From Selenomonadaceae bacterium (GTDB lineage: Bacteria; Bacillota; Negativicutes; Selenomonadales; Selenomonadaceae): 64,000 nucleotides of DNA. The notes beneath the pieces are model-generated. The model was not told where the DNA came from. It was given only the letters and a program-made list of their open reading frames with translations, and did not search any database. Shown here piece after piece: positions 26,573 to 35,410 of this stretch (position 1 is the stretch's first letter; every line of letters starts with the position of its first letter). The translations under genes and the position numbers were made by a program. The stretch lies in the NCBI GenBank assembly GCA_017614505.1, contig JAGABT010000016.1, positions 372,001 through 436,000 on the forward strand, given 5' to 3'.

Positions 26573-26710
26573 TCAGGTAATCGTTACAACGCTGGATTCG
26601 TAGTCGCTGGCTTTGAGCGTCGCGCTGGAATAATCCGCTGTAACAGTTACTGCAGTTTTGTCGCTGTTGTATGCTAAAACGGAGGAGCCGGTCAAAGTAT
26701 CTGCTGGCAT
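26573..26710 (-). pseudogene. 5' fragment of RTX2, cut off by a frameshifting deletion
   Basis: ATG 26710 follows AAAGGAGAT and encodes 45 residues (MPADTLTGSSVLAYNSDKTA...) ending ...ESSVVTIT before TGA at 26575-26573. Intact modules continue SSVVTIDASARTK...GGGND-FIADYTAGQD; here SSVVTI is followed, in a different frame, by DVITDYAAGED. About 55 residues (~160 bp) of the first module are missing and the frame is shifted. Confidence 0.8.
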
Positions 26711-26752
26711 TATGGAAATCTCCTTTCAAAAACTAAAAACAATCCTGCCGCC

Positions 26753-26781
26753 AGTATAGCAAATGCTGTAACGGCGCGCAA
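26753..26781 (-). promoter_or_regulatory. probable promoter of RTX2
   Basis: Minus strand TTGCGC, 17-nt spacer, TATACT, 43 bp upstream of ATG 26710. Confidence 0.55.
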
Positions 26782-26794
26782 TATCGCGGTTGCT

Positions 26795-27631
26795 CTAAAA
26801 AACTCCGTCGCTGAGAACAATTTCCTGAATGCGCGCGTTTTCCGCCTCGTAGCTGGAAATCATATGCGCGCGAACCATGGCGTCAATGACAACCAGCTGG
26901 CGCCTTTTTGCCAGCATAAAATTGTTGTAAGGCGAATAAACCGACGGCGCATTCGGCAGACCGGCGAGCATTGCGCATTCGCCGACGGTCAAATCTTTCG
27001 GCTCCTTGCCAAAGTAGCCATGCGCCGCGTCGTAAATTCCATAGAAGTTCGAGCCGAAATAAATCGTGTTCAAATACATTTCAAGGATTTTATCTTTATC
27101 GAAAGTGCGTTCGACGCTCATTGCCAGAAAGACTTCCTCCGCCTTGCGCGTGAAGGAACGCTCCTGCGTAAGGAAAAGATTTTTAACCAGCTGCTGCGTG
27201 ATAGTCGAAGCGCCCTGCTGAATTTCTCCCGCCTCGACGTTTACCAGAGCCGCGCGGATAATCCCTTCCACGTCGAAGCCGCGGTGCGAATAAAATCTGG
27301 TGTCCTCGACGGCGATAACAGCCTGCCTGAGCCGGAGCGGAATGTCTTTGATAAAAACGTAGTGGCGCATACTGCGAATTTTTTCATTGACCGCGTTCTC
27401 AACGTTCAGGACGCGCTCGATTTTTCCGGCGATACCAACTTCGGAATTATTGTGAATCTGGTAATTTGTTGCGGCAGGATTTTCCTCAGGCTCCGGCGTC
27501 CTTATCGCCAGCGTCACTAAGAAAGACGCCACGAATATTACAACCAGCGCGAAAAATATTTGAATCAGCCGGAAAATTATTTTGAACGGGCGCCGGATTT
27601 TCCTGCGCGACCTTCCTGGTGTTGTACTCAT
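26795..27631 (-). CDS. monofunctional peptidoglycan glycosyltransferase (GT51)
   Basis: 278 residues. It has a basic cytoplasmic N-terminus, one membrane helix (residues ~20-43), then a GT51 domain with the catalytic VEDTRFYSHRGFD motif, QGASTITQQLVKNLF, RKAEEVFLAM and KDKILEMYLN. It polymerises lipid II into glycan strands at the outer face of the inner membrane. No transpeptidase domain follows, so it resembles MtgA-like enzymes or the front half of a class A PBP. GGAGG lies 5 bp before ATG 27631. The stop of cbiB is 9 bp upstream, suggesting cotranscription. Confidence 0.92.
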   Translation of the reverse strand: MSTTPGRSRRKIRRPFKIIFRLIQIFFALVVIFVASFLVTLAIRTPEPEENPAATNYQIHNNSEVGIAGKIERVLNVENAVNEKIRSMRHYVFIKDIPLRLRQAVIAVEDTRFYSHRGFDVEGIIRAALVNVEAGEIQQGASTITQQLVKNLFLTQERSFTRKAEEVFLAMSVERTFDKDKILEMYLNTIYFGSNFYGIYDAAHGYFGKEPKDLTVGECAMLAGLPNAPSVYSPYNNFMLAKRRQLVVIDAMVRAHMISSYEAENARIQEIVLSDGVF

Positions 27632-27640
27632 TGAAACCTC

Positions 27641-28582
27641 CTATATCGCAACCGCCAGCATGAGGAAAATTATCGTGGCGGTGTACATAAGCCGAATCGC
27701 CGCCAGAATGTGCGGCGCCTGCAGCGGCTCTATCGGATCTCCCATATACGCGCGGAAACTCGGTACGCCGAAATATGAATTTATTCCGCCCAGCCGAATG
27801 TCCAGCGCCCCAGCAACTGTCGCCTCCGCGTAGCCGCCGTTCGGGCTTGGGTGCTTAGCCGCGTCGCGCCGCATCATTGCGAATGCATTTTTGAAGTCCA
27901 GATTTAAAACCAGCGCCGACGCTATGAACAGCGCCGCAGTGATTCGCGCAGGTATAAAATTCGCCACGTCGTCCAGCCGCGCCGCCGCCCGTCCGAAATA
28001 CAAATACCGCTCGTTTTTGTAGCCCAGCATTGAATCCATCGTGTTCACCGCGCGATAAGCCACAGCCATCGGCAATCCTCCGACCGCGAAGAAAAACAGC
28101 GGCGAAATTATCCCGTCAACCGTGTTTTCAGAAATTGTCTCGACCGTCGCGCGGACTATTTCCGCCTCGTTCAGGTTCACCGTGTCCCGCCCGACTATCC
28201 AGCCGACTTTGTAGCGCGCCTGCTGCAGATTTTCCGCGTCAAGCAGCGCGTAAATTTCCCGCCCAGCCTCCGCCAGCGAGCGCGGCGAAATTACAAAGCT
28301 CAGCGCCAGCGCCTCGATGAAAATTTCCGCCGTGAAACTGCCCGCCGCCTCCGCAAGCAGTGAAATTGCCAGCCCCGCGCCGTAGCTCACCGCTACGACC
28401 ACGAAAACTAACACGCCGCCTTTGAAAATTTTTGCCGTGGGACTGTCTGAATCTCGGCGCAGAAAATATTCCAGCACCAGAATTAATTTTCCCATAAGCA
28501 CGACCGGATGAAATCTGCTGCGCGGGTCGCCAATCAGCGCGTCGATTAGCAGCGCCGCGACTGCCGTTATCATTGGGCTCAT
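27641..28582 (-). CDS. cbiB: adenosylcobinamide-phosphate synthase
   Basis: 313-residue membrane protein that attaches aminopropanol (or its phosphate) to adenosylcobyric acid in cobalamin synthesis. Family motifs visible: LIDALIGDP near the start, HPVVLMGKLI, GRDTVNLNEAEIVRATVETISENTVDGIISPLFF, and DDVANFIPARI. Start ATG 28582 follows CGGGGTG; the frame is open upstream but without a site. No other cobalamin genes lie in the window. Confidence 0.93.
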   Translation of the reverse strand: MSPMITAVAALLIDALIGDPRSRFHPVVLMGKLILVLEYFLRRDSDSPTAKIFKGGVLVFVVVAVSYGAGLAISLLAEAAGSFTAEIFIEALALSFVISPRSLAEAGREIYALLDAENLQQARYKVGWIVGRDTVNLNEAEIVRATVETISENTVDGIISPLFFFAVGGLPMAVAYRAVNTMDSMLGYKNERYLYFGRAAARLDDVANFIPARITAALFIASALVLNLDFKNAFAMMRRDAAKHPSPNGGYAEATVAGALDIRLGGINSYFGVPSFRAYMGDPIEPLQAPHILAAIRLMYTATIIFLMLAVAI

Positions 28583-28612
28583 AGCAACACCCCGAAATTT
28601 TTTTATGCTGAA

Positions 28613-28641
28613 ATTATATACCAACGGCGCCGGTTTTTCCA
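28613..28641 (-). promoter_or_regulatory. probable cbiB promoter
   Basis: Minus strand TGGAAA, 17-nt spacer, TATAAT, 31 bp before ATG 28582. The -35 match is moderate. There is no room for a cobalamin riboswitch in the resulting leader. Confidence 0.55.
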
Positions 28642-28651
28642 CAGTTACGCG

Positions 28652-28680
28652 TTGATTCTGCGCGCGTTTTGTAGTAAAAT
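28652..28680 (+). promoter_or_regulatory. promoter of the GspE-like ATPase gene
   Basis: TTGATT, 17-nt spacer, TAAAAT, divergent from the cbiB promoter. Its -10 box ends 18 bp before the proposed TTG start, so the leader would be very short. Confidence 0.65.
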
Positions 28681-28698
28681 TTTTTCAAGAGTTTCAGA

Positions 28699-29925
28699 TT
28701 GGCGGCGATACCGTTGGAAAAATTCGCAGAACGGCTGCACAGACTGATTCACCAGGCGGGACACAATTTCGGCGGCAGTTCACAGGCAATTATTCAGCTG
28801 GTCGAACTGATTCTGGAGTTCGCGGTAAAAATGCGGGCGACGGATTTGCACATCGAGCCGTTTGAAGAATTTCTGCGCGTGCGGTACAGAATCGATGGGC
28901 ACCTGCACGAAATGCACGAGCCGCTTCCGATAAGATTCGCACCGGCGATAAGTTCGAGGATAAAAATTCTGGCGCGAATGGATACAACGGCGGCTTTCTC
29001 GGCGCTCGACGGCGCTATAAGATTTGGCGAAACAGAAATGCGCGTGGCGTCAATGCCGTCATTCGGCGCGGAAAGTCTGACGATAAGACTGCTCGACTCG
29101 GCGCAGGATTTGCACCGGCTGTCGGAATTGGGATTCACGGCGGCGAATGAAAAAATTTTCCGGCGGCTGATAGCTCAAACTTCGGGAATGATAATTCTGA
29201 CGGGACCGATGAACTCCGGCAAATCGACGACGCTTTACGCGGCACTGCGCGAACTGAATCAGCCGACGCGCGCGATTATGACGCTGGAAGACCCAATCGA
29301 ACAGCATTTGGACGGCGTAAGCCAGGTGCAGGTCAACGAGAAAGCCGGACTGACATTCGCGGCGGGCTTGCGGGCAATGCTAAGAATGGACTGCAACTGT
29401 ATGATGGTCGGCGAGGCGCGCGACGCGGAAACTTCGCAGATAGCGGTACGGGCGGCGCTCACGGGGCACCTGATTTTTACGACACTGCACGCTGGCGATT
29501 CGTGTTCAGCGGTTTTCCGAATGATTGAAATGGGCGTGGAACCGTACCTGCTGGCGTCGACGCTCAAGGGAGTTGTGGCTCAGCGGTTAGTGCGGCGGCT
29601 GTGTCCGGCGTGTAAAAAGCTGGTTGCGGCGAATGAGGTCGAGGAGAAAATTATTGGCGCTAAAATGGTTTATACTGCAGTTGGCTGCGAAAAATGCGGC
29701 GGCACTGGCTTTTACGGGCGGCAGGCACTCCACGAAATTCTCAGCGTCGATAAAAATATCCGCGCGCTGATTCTTACCAGCAGAGACCTCGATAAAATTC
29801 GTGAGGCGGCGATTGCCAGCGGCTTGAAAACTTTGTCGGCGGACGGTCTGGAAAAAATTCGCGCAGGTTTGACTACGCTGGAGGAGGTGCGCGGGATTCT
29901 GGGCAGCGATGTGAACTGGCATTGA
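28699..29925 (+). CDS. GspE/PilB-family secretion or pilus ATPase
   Basis: 408 residues, shorter than PilB/GspE (500-570) because the N1 domain is absent. The N2 domain carries RATDLHIEPFEEFLRVRYRIDG. The Walker A is GPMNSGKSTT near residue 170, a variant of the usual GPTGSGKST. Walker B-like MVGEARDAET and the HAGD box follow. The C-terminal zinc-binding CPACKK...CEKCGGTGFYGR lies near residues 302-335. It hydrolyses ATP to power pilus assembly or type II secretion, but no pilin, PilC or secretin gene is adjacent. The TTG start at 28699 lacks a good ribosome-binding site; TTG 28714 is an alternative. Confidence 0.88.
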   Translation: MAAIPLEKFAERLHRLIHQAGHNFGGSSQAIIQLVELILEFAVKMRATDLHIEPFEEFLRVRYRIDGHLHEMHEPLPIRFAPAISSRIKILARMDTTAAFSALDGAIRFGETEMRVASMPSFGAESLTIRLLDSAQDLHRLSELGFTAANEKIFRRLIAQTSGMIILTGPMNSGKSTTLYAALRELNQPTRAIMTLEDPIEQHLDGVSQVQVNEKAGLTFAAGLRAMLRMDCNCMMVGEARDAETSQIAVRAALTGHLIFTTLHAGDSCSAVFRMIEMGVEPYLLASTLKGVVAQRLVRRLCPACKKLVAANEVEEKIIGAKMVYTAVGCEKCGGTGFYGRQALHEILSVDKNIRALILTSRDLDKIREAAIASGLKTLSADGLEKIRAGLTTLEEVRGILGSDVNWH

Positions 29926-29994
29926 TTTGAGATTCGCGCAGTTTTGATTTTCCGGCTCGAAATTTTTATCGATAGGCGGCGAGGTGAAGTTCCA

Positions 29995-30354
29995 ATGAAA
30001 TTTTTACTGGTATTCGCAGGCGGCGGCTTAGGCGCAATGGCGCGGTATTTCGTAACGACGACGCTCGCCGGCAAGCTCGGAAATTTTCCGCTGGGTACGC
30101 TGACGGCGAATTTGCTGGGAAGTTTTTTAATGGGATTAGTTGTAGGACTTATCGCGGGGCGGGCGTCAATGGAGCCGCTGCGACTTTTGCTGGCAGTGGG
30201 ATTTTTGGGCGGATTCACGACGTTTTCAAGTTTTTCAGCTGAAACTCTGGCGCTTTTGCAGGGCGGACAGATATTTTCGGCAGCGGCGAATGTGCTGGTG
30301 AGTGTTGCGCTTGGACTGGCGGCTTGCGCGGCAGGATTAACTTTAACGCGCTGA
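29995..30354 (+). CDS. crcB: fluoride ion channel CrcB/Fluc
   Basis: 119 residues with four hydrophobic helices and the Fluc signature GFLGGFTTFSSFSAE. It exports fluoride as an antiparallel dimer in the inner membrane. Start ATG 29995 follows GAGGTGA. It sits 69 bp after the GspE-like gene. No fluoride riboswitch is visible in that gap, although these often accompany crcB. Confidence 0.93.
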   Translation: MKFLLVFAGGGLGAMARYFVTTTLAGKLGNFPLGTLTANLLGSFLMGLVVGLIAGRASMEPLRLLLAVGFLGGFTTFSSFSAETLALLQGGQIFSAAANVLVSVALGLAACAAGLTLTR

Positions 30355-30405
30355 ATTGCAGGTTTTTTGATACTTTTATAGAAAAATTAATCCGAGGTGA
30401 TAAAA

Positions 30406-30915
30406 GTGGCTTTACTGAGTGGACCGAAGCTTAGGAATTGCACGAAATGCGGGAAGGTTTTTACTTCTCTTCGCGGCGAAAAACTTTGCAGGGAATGCAC
30501 TGAAGAAGCTAAAGAATTTGAGCAGAAAGTTGTTGAATACATTCGCGATAACCCTGGCACTTCGATGAAGGAAGTCATGGAGGCGACCGGCGCGACGGAT
30601 AAAATGCTGAAACGCATGATGCAGGAAGGAATTTTTTCAAATTCCGGTCGCGGCGAGGATTTTATGTACCCGTGCGTTGGCTGCGGGCGCCCGATTCATG
30701 CTGGAACTTATTGCACCGACTGCCTCAGCCGCCTCAGGAGCCAGACCCGCAAGGCTGCTGAATCTATGCAAATCCGCATTAAGGAAGATAGAAAAATGTC
30801 GACGATTGAGCGCCTCGATGCCCTTGCTGAACGCGAATTTGAAAAGGAAAACCGCTCCTCTACTATCAGACGCAATTTCGCGCAGACTCTTTTAAAGAAC
30901 CGCAACAATTCATGA
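30406..30915 (+). CDS. YvyF-like flagellar operon protein (TIGR03826 type)
   Basis: 169 residues from GTG 30406 (GAGGTGA at 30394-30400; GTG 30397 overlaps that site). The N-terminus has a zinc-finger pair NCTKCGKVF...CRECTEE, then a helix-turn-helix-like segment (NPGTSMKEVMEATGATDKMLKRMMQEG), then a second CVGC...CTDC pair near residue 95 and a charged helical tail. The first part matches the YvyF family encoded near flgM/flgK in Firmicutes; its exact role is unclear. The gene overlaps the radical SAM gene by 4 bp (ATGA). Confidence 0.78.
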   Translation: MALLSGPKLRNCTKCGKVFTSLRGEKLCRECTEEAKEFEQKVVEYIRDNPGTSMKEVMEATGATDKMLKRMMQEGIFSNSGRGEDFMYPCVGCGRPIHAGTYCTDCLSRLRSQTRKAAESMQIRIKEDRKMSTIERLDALAEREFEKENRSSTIRRNFAQTLLKNRNNS

Positions 30916-31814
30916 TTTTGGATTTGCTGAAAAACTGCAGCCTTTGTCCGCGAAACTGCGGAATCGACCGCACGAAACGCGCTGGATTTTGCGGCGCCAG
31001 TGATAAAATTCGCGTCGCGCTGGTCAGCCTGCACAGGTGGGAAGAACCCTGCCTCGTCGGGCAAAACGGCGCCGGTACGATTTTCTTTTCGCACTGCAAC
31101 CTGAAATGCGTCTACTGCCAGAATTTTGAAATCAGCAGCGGCGGCTATGGCGAAGAAATTTCCATTGAGCGGCTCGCTGAAATTTTTCTCGAACAGCAGG
31201 AGCGCGGCGCCGCCAATATCGAACTCGTCACGCCGACGCATTACGTTCCGCAAATCTGCACTGCTCTTGACGCGGCTAAAACGCGCGGCTTGAGCCTGCC
31301 GGTTGTCTACAACACCAGCGCCTATGAAAATCTTTCGACGCTCGAACTTCTGCGCGACCGCGTAGATATTTTTCTGCCGGATTTGAAATACTTCAGCGAC
31401 GAAATCGCCGTGACTTTTTCGCGCGCGCCGAACTATTTCGCCGTAGCCAGCGCCGCCATTCGCAAAATGTTTGAACTCGTCGGAGCGCCCAGCTTCAGCG
31501 CGAATGGGAATATGACCCGTGGCGTCATTGTACGCCATTTAATTTTACCCAATTTTCGCCGCGACAGCATTAAGATTTTGGACTGGCTTTACGAAAATTT
31601 TGGTGACAAGATTTTTATCAGCCTCATGAATCAGTACACGCCGGTTTTTCGCGCGGGCGAATACAAAAAAATTTCCCGCCGCCTCACGACTTTTGAATAC
31701 GATTCCGTTGTTAACCACGCGGTTGAAATTGGCGTGGAAAACTGCTATATTCAGATTGGCAGGACTGCCGAGGAAAAATTTATTCCGCGCTTCGACGGTT
31801 CCGGCGTGCGGTGA
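30912..31814 (+). CDS. radical SAM protein, PflX/COG1313-like
   Basis: 300 residues. An N-terminal CSLCPRNCGIDR and GFCG set of cysteines precedes the radical SAM motif CNLKCVYCQN near residue 66. The fold and motif order match the PflX-type pyruvate-formate-lyase-activase-like family, whose substrate is not established. Translation is probably coupled to the YvyF-like gene by a 4-bp overlap. No glycyl radical enzyme lies nearby. Confidence 0.85.
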   Translation: MILDLLKNCSLCPRNCGIDRTKRAGFCGASDKIRVALVSLHRWEEPCLVGQNGAGTIFFSHCNLKCVYCQNFEISSGGYGEEISIERLAEIFLEQQERGAANIELVTPTHYVPQICTALDAAKTRGLSLPVVYNTSAYENLSTLELLRDRVDIFLPDLKYFSDEIAVTFSRAPNYFAVASAAIRKMFELVGAPSFSANGNMTRGVIVRHLILPNFRRDSIKILDWLYENFGDKIFISLMNQYTPVFRAGEYKKISRRLTTFEYDSVVNHAVEIGVENCYIQIGRTAEEKFIPRFDGSGVR

Positions 31815-31845
31815 ATTTTTCCAGACTAAACAAGGAGGAATGCGC

Positions 31846-32694
31846 ATGCCGTTTAACATAACGCTTCCGGCAAAAATCGCTGGGCTGATTTCGACAATCC
31901 GCCCGTCGGACCTGCTGGAAATTTTGCTTGTTGCAATTATACTTTACAAATTATACGCAATGCTCGAAGGCACGCGCGCGATAACGCTTGTCAAGGGAAT
32001 TTTGGTGCTGTTCATGGCAAATTTTTTCTGCAACGTGCTGCAGTTGAATTTATTGTCGTGGATTTTTGAAAAAATAATGACGTGGATGTTCGTGCTGCTG
32101 CCGATAGTTTTTCAGCCGGAACTCCGGCGGACGCTTGAGCGACTGGGACAGGGCAAATTTCTATTCACCGAGCGTGAAACGCTGGACATTGAAGAAGCCA
32201 ACAAAATTATCGATGAACTGGTGCGGGCGTCGAAGTCGCTGTCGTCTACGAAAACCGGCGCGCTCATGGTTATCGAGCGCGAAATGGGCTTAAACGACGT
32301 GGCGGACACTGGAATAAAGCTTGACGCCAGAATCACGGCGGAGCTGATTGGCAACGTATTCTTCGTGAACACGCCTCTGCACGACGGCGCGGCGATAATT
32401 CGCGGGAACAGACTTTACGCGGCGGGCTGCTTACTGCCGCTCACCGAAAAGCGCGGCTTGTCGAAGGAACTCGGTACGCGGCACCGCGCGGCTATCGGAA
32501 TTTCTGAGCAGTGCGACGCGCTGGTTTTAGTCGTCAGCGAGGAAACCGGCACAATTTCGGTTGCGGAAAACGGTCGGCTTATGCGTCACCTCAACGGTGA
32601 AACGCTGGCGTCGGTATTGCGTCCGGCTTTTGTCCACCCGCACAGGAAAAATATTTTCGACGTTTTTACCAGATGGAGAACGCACCATGCTTGA
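31846..32694 (+). CDS. cdaA: diadenylate cyclase
   Basis: 282 residues. Three hydrophobic helices (residues ~20-90) are followed by a DAC domain with the catalytic LHDGAAII near residue 178 and GTRHRAAIG near residue 210. It makes c-di-AMP, which controls potassium and osmolyte transport and wall homeostasis. GGAGG at 31834-31838 favours ATG 31846 over the overlapping ATG 31840. The 3' end overlaps cdaR by 8 bp, as expected for the regulator pair. Confidence 0.96.
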   Translation: MPFNITLPAKIAGLISTIRPSDLLEILLVAIILYKLYAMLEGTRAITLVKGILVLFMANFFCNVLQLNLLSWIFEKIMTWMFVLLPIVFQPELRRTLERLGQGKFLFTERETLDIEEANKIIDELVRASKSLSSTKTGALMVIEREMGLNDVADTGIKLDARITAELIGNVFFVNTPLHDGAAIIRGNRLYAAGCLLPLTEKRGLSKELGTRHRAAIGISEQCDALVLVVSEETGTISVAENGRLMRHLNGETLASVLRPAFVHPHRKNIFDVFTRWRTHHA

Positions 32695-33610
32695 ACGAAT
32701 TAAAACCGTGCTGCTGCGAAACCGGCAGAAAAAAATCGTCGCGCTGATTCTGTCAACGGCGCTGTGGTTTTTCGTCATGAGCAGTCAGGATCCAGTCATC
32801 AACGGCTCCTACGACGTGCCGATTTCCATGGTCAACGTTCCGCCGAAGTACAAGGCGCTCTACGCAGACCAGAACATTCGCGTTCGGCTGAGGGCGCCGC
32901 GTTCCTACTTCATCGACTACAGCGAAAACAACGTCCGCGCCTTCGCAAACCTGCGCGACTTCACCGGCGAGGGCGAATACGATATTCCCGTTGAAACTTC
33001 CTATCCCAAAGGCTTTGAACTTGAAAGCGTCAGCCCTGCAATGGTTCGCGTCAAGCTCGACCCTTTCGTTGAACGCCAGATTCCCGCCGAGATTATCATC
33101 ACCGGTTCGCCCGTGGAAGGTTCAATCGTCAAAAACCTCGACCGCTCTTCCGACAACCTGACGCTGATTGGCGCTAAGACCGCTGTAAATTCCGTCCGCC
33201 GCGTTATCGGCTACATTGGGCTGAACGATAACGCTGAAACTTTTGACATTCCAGTTCCGCTGAGCGCCGTCGACGAAAATGGGCGCGAAGTCAGCGACGT
33301 GCGCGTTGTACCTTCGGCTATCACCGTTACCGTTGTTATCGAGAGCAATATCCAGAAAAAAGTCGTGCCGGTCGTCGTCGAAGTCGCCGCGCCAGCCGGT
33401 CGCGAAATTGAAAAAATTACCGTCAATCCGCAAAACGTCGAAATTACCGGCGCAACTGAAATCGTCAACCAGATTGAGGCGATTAAGACCGAGACGCTCA
33501 CCCTGCCCGTTAATGTCAAATCGTTTATCGGCAAGCTTAAGTTCGTCGTTCCCGACGGCGTGACGCTCAGCGAGTACGAAGTTGACGCAAATATTTCGCT
33601 GAAGGAGTAA
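32687..33610 (+). CDS. cdaR: CdaA regulatory protein (YbbR domains)
   Basis: 307 residues: one N-terminal membrane helix (IVALILSTALWFFVMSS) followed by about three to four extracytoplasmic YbbR repeats (for example VPISMVNVPPKY, VRVKLDPFVERQIP, ITVTVVIESNIQKK). It modulates CdaA from the outer face of the membrane. Start ATG 32687, with TGGAGA upstream, lies inside the end of cdaA. Confidence 0.94.
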   Translation: MLERIKTVLLRNRQKKIVALILSTALWFFVMSSQDPVINGSYDVPISMVNVPPKYKALYADQNIRVRLRAPRSYFIDYSENNVRAFANLRDFTGEGEYDIPVETSYPKGFELESVSPAMVRVKLDPFVERQIPAEIIITGSPVEGSIVKNLDRSSDNLTLIGAKTAVNSVRRVIGYIGLNDNAETFDIPVPLSAVDENGREVSDVRVVPSAITVTVVIESNIQKKVVPVVVEVAAPAGREIEKITVNPQNVEITGATEIVNQIEAIKTETLTLPVNVKSFIGKLKFVVPDGVTLSEYEVDANISLKE

Positions 33611-33616
33611 ATTTTT

Positions 33617-35212
33617 TTGAAAGTCAGAATCACGAATCTCGCCGCCGATTTGAACGATAACCGCGCGATTGAGGAAATTGCTGCCAGCCGCCTGAGGGTT
33701 GACGCGAAAAAAATCCGCAGTGTCAAAATCATTCGCAAGGCTGTCGACGCCCGCCGGTACCACGGCGCGGGGATTAAGTTTAACTTTATCGTCGACGTGG
33801 ATTTTGCTGGGAAGGTTAAGCTCGGCGGCGGCGTTACGGAAATTCCCGCTGAAAATATTTGCCCGCGCGTTGAAGTTCCAAAGAATTTCGCGCTGAAAAA
33901 TCCAATCGTCACAGGCTTTGGACCCGCCGGAATGTTCGCCGCTTTGGAGCTGGCTCGCGCAGGTCTGGAGCCGATTATTTTTGAGCGCGGCGGCGACGTT
34001 GACGCTCGGACGGCGGCTGTTGCCAAATTTTTCCGCACGGGCGAGCTTGACGAAAATTCCAACGTGCAGTTTGGCGAAGGCGGCGCTGGCACTTTTTCCG
34101 ACGGCAAGCTTACCACGCGCATTGACGATTCGCTGATTGATTACGTGCTGAAAACTTTCGTGGAAGCCGGTGCGCCGGAAGAGATTGCGTACCTGCAGAA
34201 GCCGCACATTGGCACTGATAAACTTCGGAGCGTTGTCAAAAATATTCGCGCGGAAATTTTAAAGCTGGGCGGGCGGATTCATTTCAACGCGCAGGTGACG
34301 GATTTGGAGTTTGACGCTGGCGGAAATGTGACGGCGGCGATTGTCAACGGCGCTGAAAGATTTGCGGCGGACGCGGTATTTTTGGGCGTGGGACATTCCG
34401 CGCGGGATACTTACAAAATGCTGGCGCGTCATGGCGTGGCGCTGGAGGCTAAGGCGTTCGCAGTCGGCGTGAGGATTGAACACGCGCAGGAATTTATCAA
34501 CCGCGCGCAGTACGGCGAGGATTTCGACAATCCGAAACTTCCGGCGGCGGATTATTTTTTGACGTACAAGGGCAAAACGCGCGGCGCGTACAGTTTCTGC
34601 ATGTGTCCAGGCGGGCAGGTTGTAGCGGCGGCGTCCGAGGCTGGCGGCGTAGTGACAAACGGTATGAGCAACTTTGCGCGGGATTCTGGCATTGCAAACA
34701 GCGCGATTCTCGTGACGGTCGATAAGCGCGATTTTGGCGACAGCATTTTGGGCGGCGTGAATTTTCAGCGCGAACTGGAAATGCTTGCGTTCAAAGCTGG
34801 CGGCGGGAACTACAAAGCGCCGGTGCAGAGCGTGGGCGATTTTCTGAGCGGTCGCGCTGATTCTGAGAATTTCGCCGTTGCATCGAGTTACCCGCTGGGA
34901 TTTAAAACTGCTGACCTGAATAAAATTCTGCCGGCTGAAGTTGCGGCGACGCTGAAAGACGCGCTGGTTTTCTGGAACGGCAAGATTAAAAATTTCGCGG
35001 CAGCTGATATTCCGATGACTGGCGTTGAAACTCGAACTAGCGCGCCGTGCAGAATTTTGCGCGATAAGGTTACGCGGCAGTCGGTGAGCCACGGCGGGAT
35101 TTATCCGATTGGCGAGGGCGCTGGCTACGCTGGTGGGATTATGAGTTCGGCGGTTGACGGCATTAAATCTGCACAAAAATTTTTAATGCTTGAGGAAAAT
35201 AAATGCGAATAA
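33617..35212 (+). CDS. FAD-dependent oxidoreductase, COG2509 family
   Basis: 531 residues. A small N-terminal alpha/beta domain (residues 1-90) precedes an FAD-binding Rossmann motif (IVTGFGPAGMFAALELARAG) near residue 100, and NVQFGEGGAGTFSDGKLTTR follows. The C-terminus has the second FAD contact, PIGEGAGYAGGIMSSAVDGI. The substrate is not known. The TTG start at 33617 follows AAGGAG at the end of cdaR, so it is part of the cdaA-cdaR unit. Its position between cdaR and glmS is where glmM usually sits. Confidence 0.9.
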   Translation: MKVRITNLAADLNDNRAIEEIAASRLRVDAKKIRSVKIIRKAVDARRYHGAGIKFNFIVDVDFAGKVKLGGGVTEIPAENICPRVEVPKNFALKNPIVTGFGPAGMFAALELARAGLEPIIFERGGDVDARTAAVAKFFRTGELDENSNVQFGEGGAGTFSDGKLTTRIDDSLIDYVLKTFVEAGAPEEIAYLQKPHIGTDKLRSVVKNIRAEILKLGGRIHFNAQVTDLEFDAGGNVTAAIVNGAERFAADAVFLGVGHSARDTYKMLARHGVALEAKAFAVGVRIEHAQEFINRAQYGEDFDNPKLPAADYFLTYKGKTRGAYSFCMCPGGQVVAAASEAGGVVTNGMSNFARDSGIANSAILVTVDKRDFGDSILGGVNFQRELEMLAFKAGGGNYKAPVQSVGDFLSGRADSENFAVASSYPLGFKTADLNKILPAEVAATLKDALVFWNGKIKNFAAADIPMTGVETRTSAPCRILRDKVTRQSVSHGGIYPIGEGAGYAGGIMSSAVDGIKSAQKFLMLEENKCE

Positions 35213-35347
35213 GAAGCGCGCCATGGACGGCGCGCGGGCCGTCACAGGTCGCCGGAAGCGACCTATGCGGCCCAGTTTTCTTTGCCAGCGTTTCTTTTTC
35301 AAAAGAAATGCTGAAACAAGAAATGCTGATAAAAGAAATGCTGAAAC
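35213..35347 (-). repeat. mosaic palindromic element, copy 4 (inverted)
   Basis: Starts right after the COG2509 stop with the terminal hairpin module (GCGCGCCATGGACGGCGCGC). It then carries a block that is nearly identical, inverted, to 60300-60365, including the GGTCGCCGGAAGCGACC hairpin, then the CTTTGCCAGCGTTTCTTT hairpin arm. The far end is tandemly duplicated: a 17-bp unit ending GAAATGCTGAAAC occurs at 35301-35317 and 35331-35347, with a partial copy between. Confidence 0.82.
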
Positions 35348-35351
35348 ATGT

Positions 35352-35380
35352 TTGACGCAACCGGCGGCTTAAGCTATAAT
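35352..35380 (+). promoter_or_regulatory. glmS promoter
   Basis: TTGACG, 17-nt spacer, TATAAT, immediately after the repeat element. The predicted leader is only about 25 nt, leaving no space for a glmS ribozyme. Confidence 0.8.
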
Positions 35381-35410
35381 CGAAAAAAATTTTGCTCTGG
35401 AGGAAATAGC

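Noticed and set aside
29926..29994. Fluoride riboswitch before crcB
   Set aside because: Only 69 bp, with no recognisable conserved core.
35213..35410. glmS ribozyme upstream of glmS
   Set aside because: The space is occupied by the palindromic element, the predicted leader is ~25 nt, and no ribozyme core sequence is seen.
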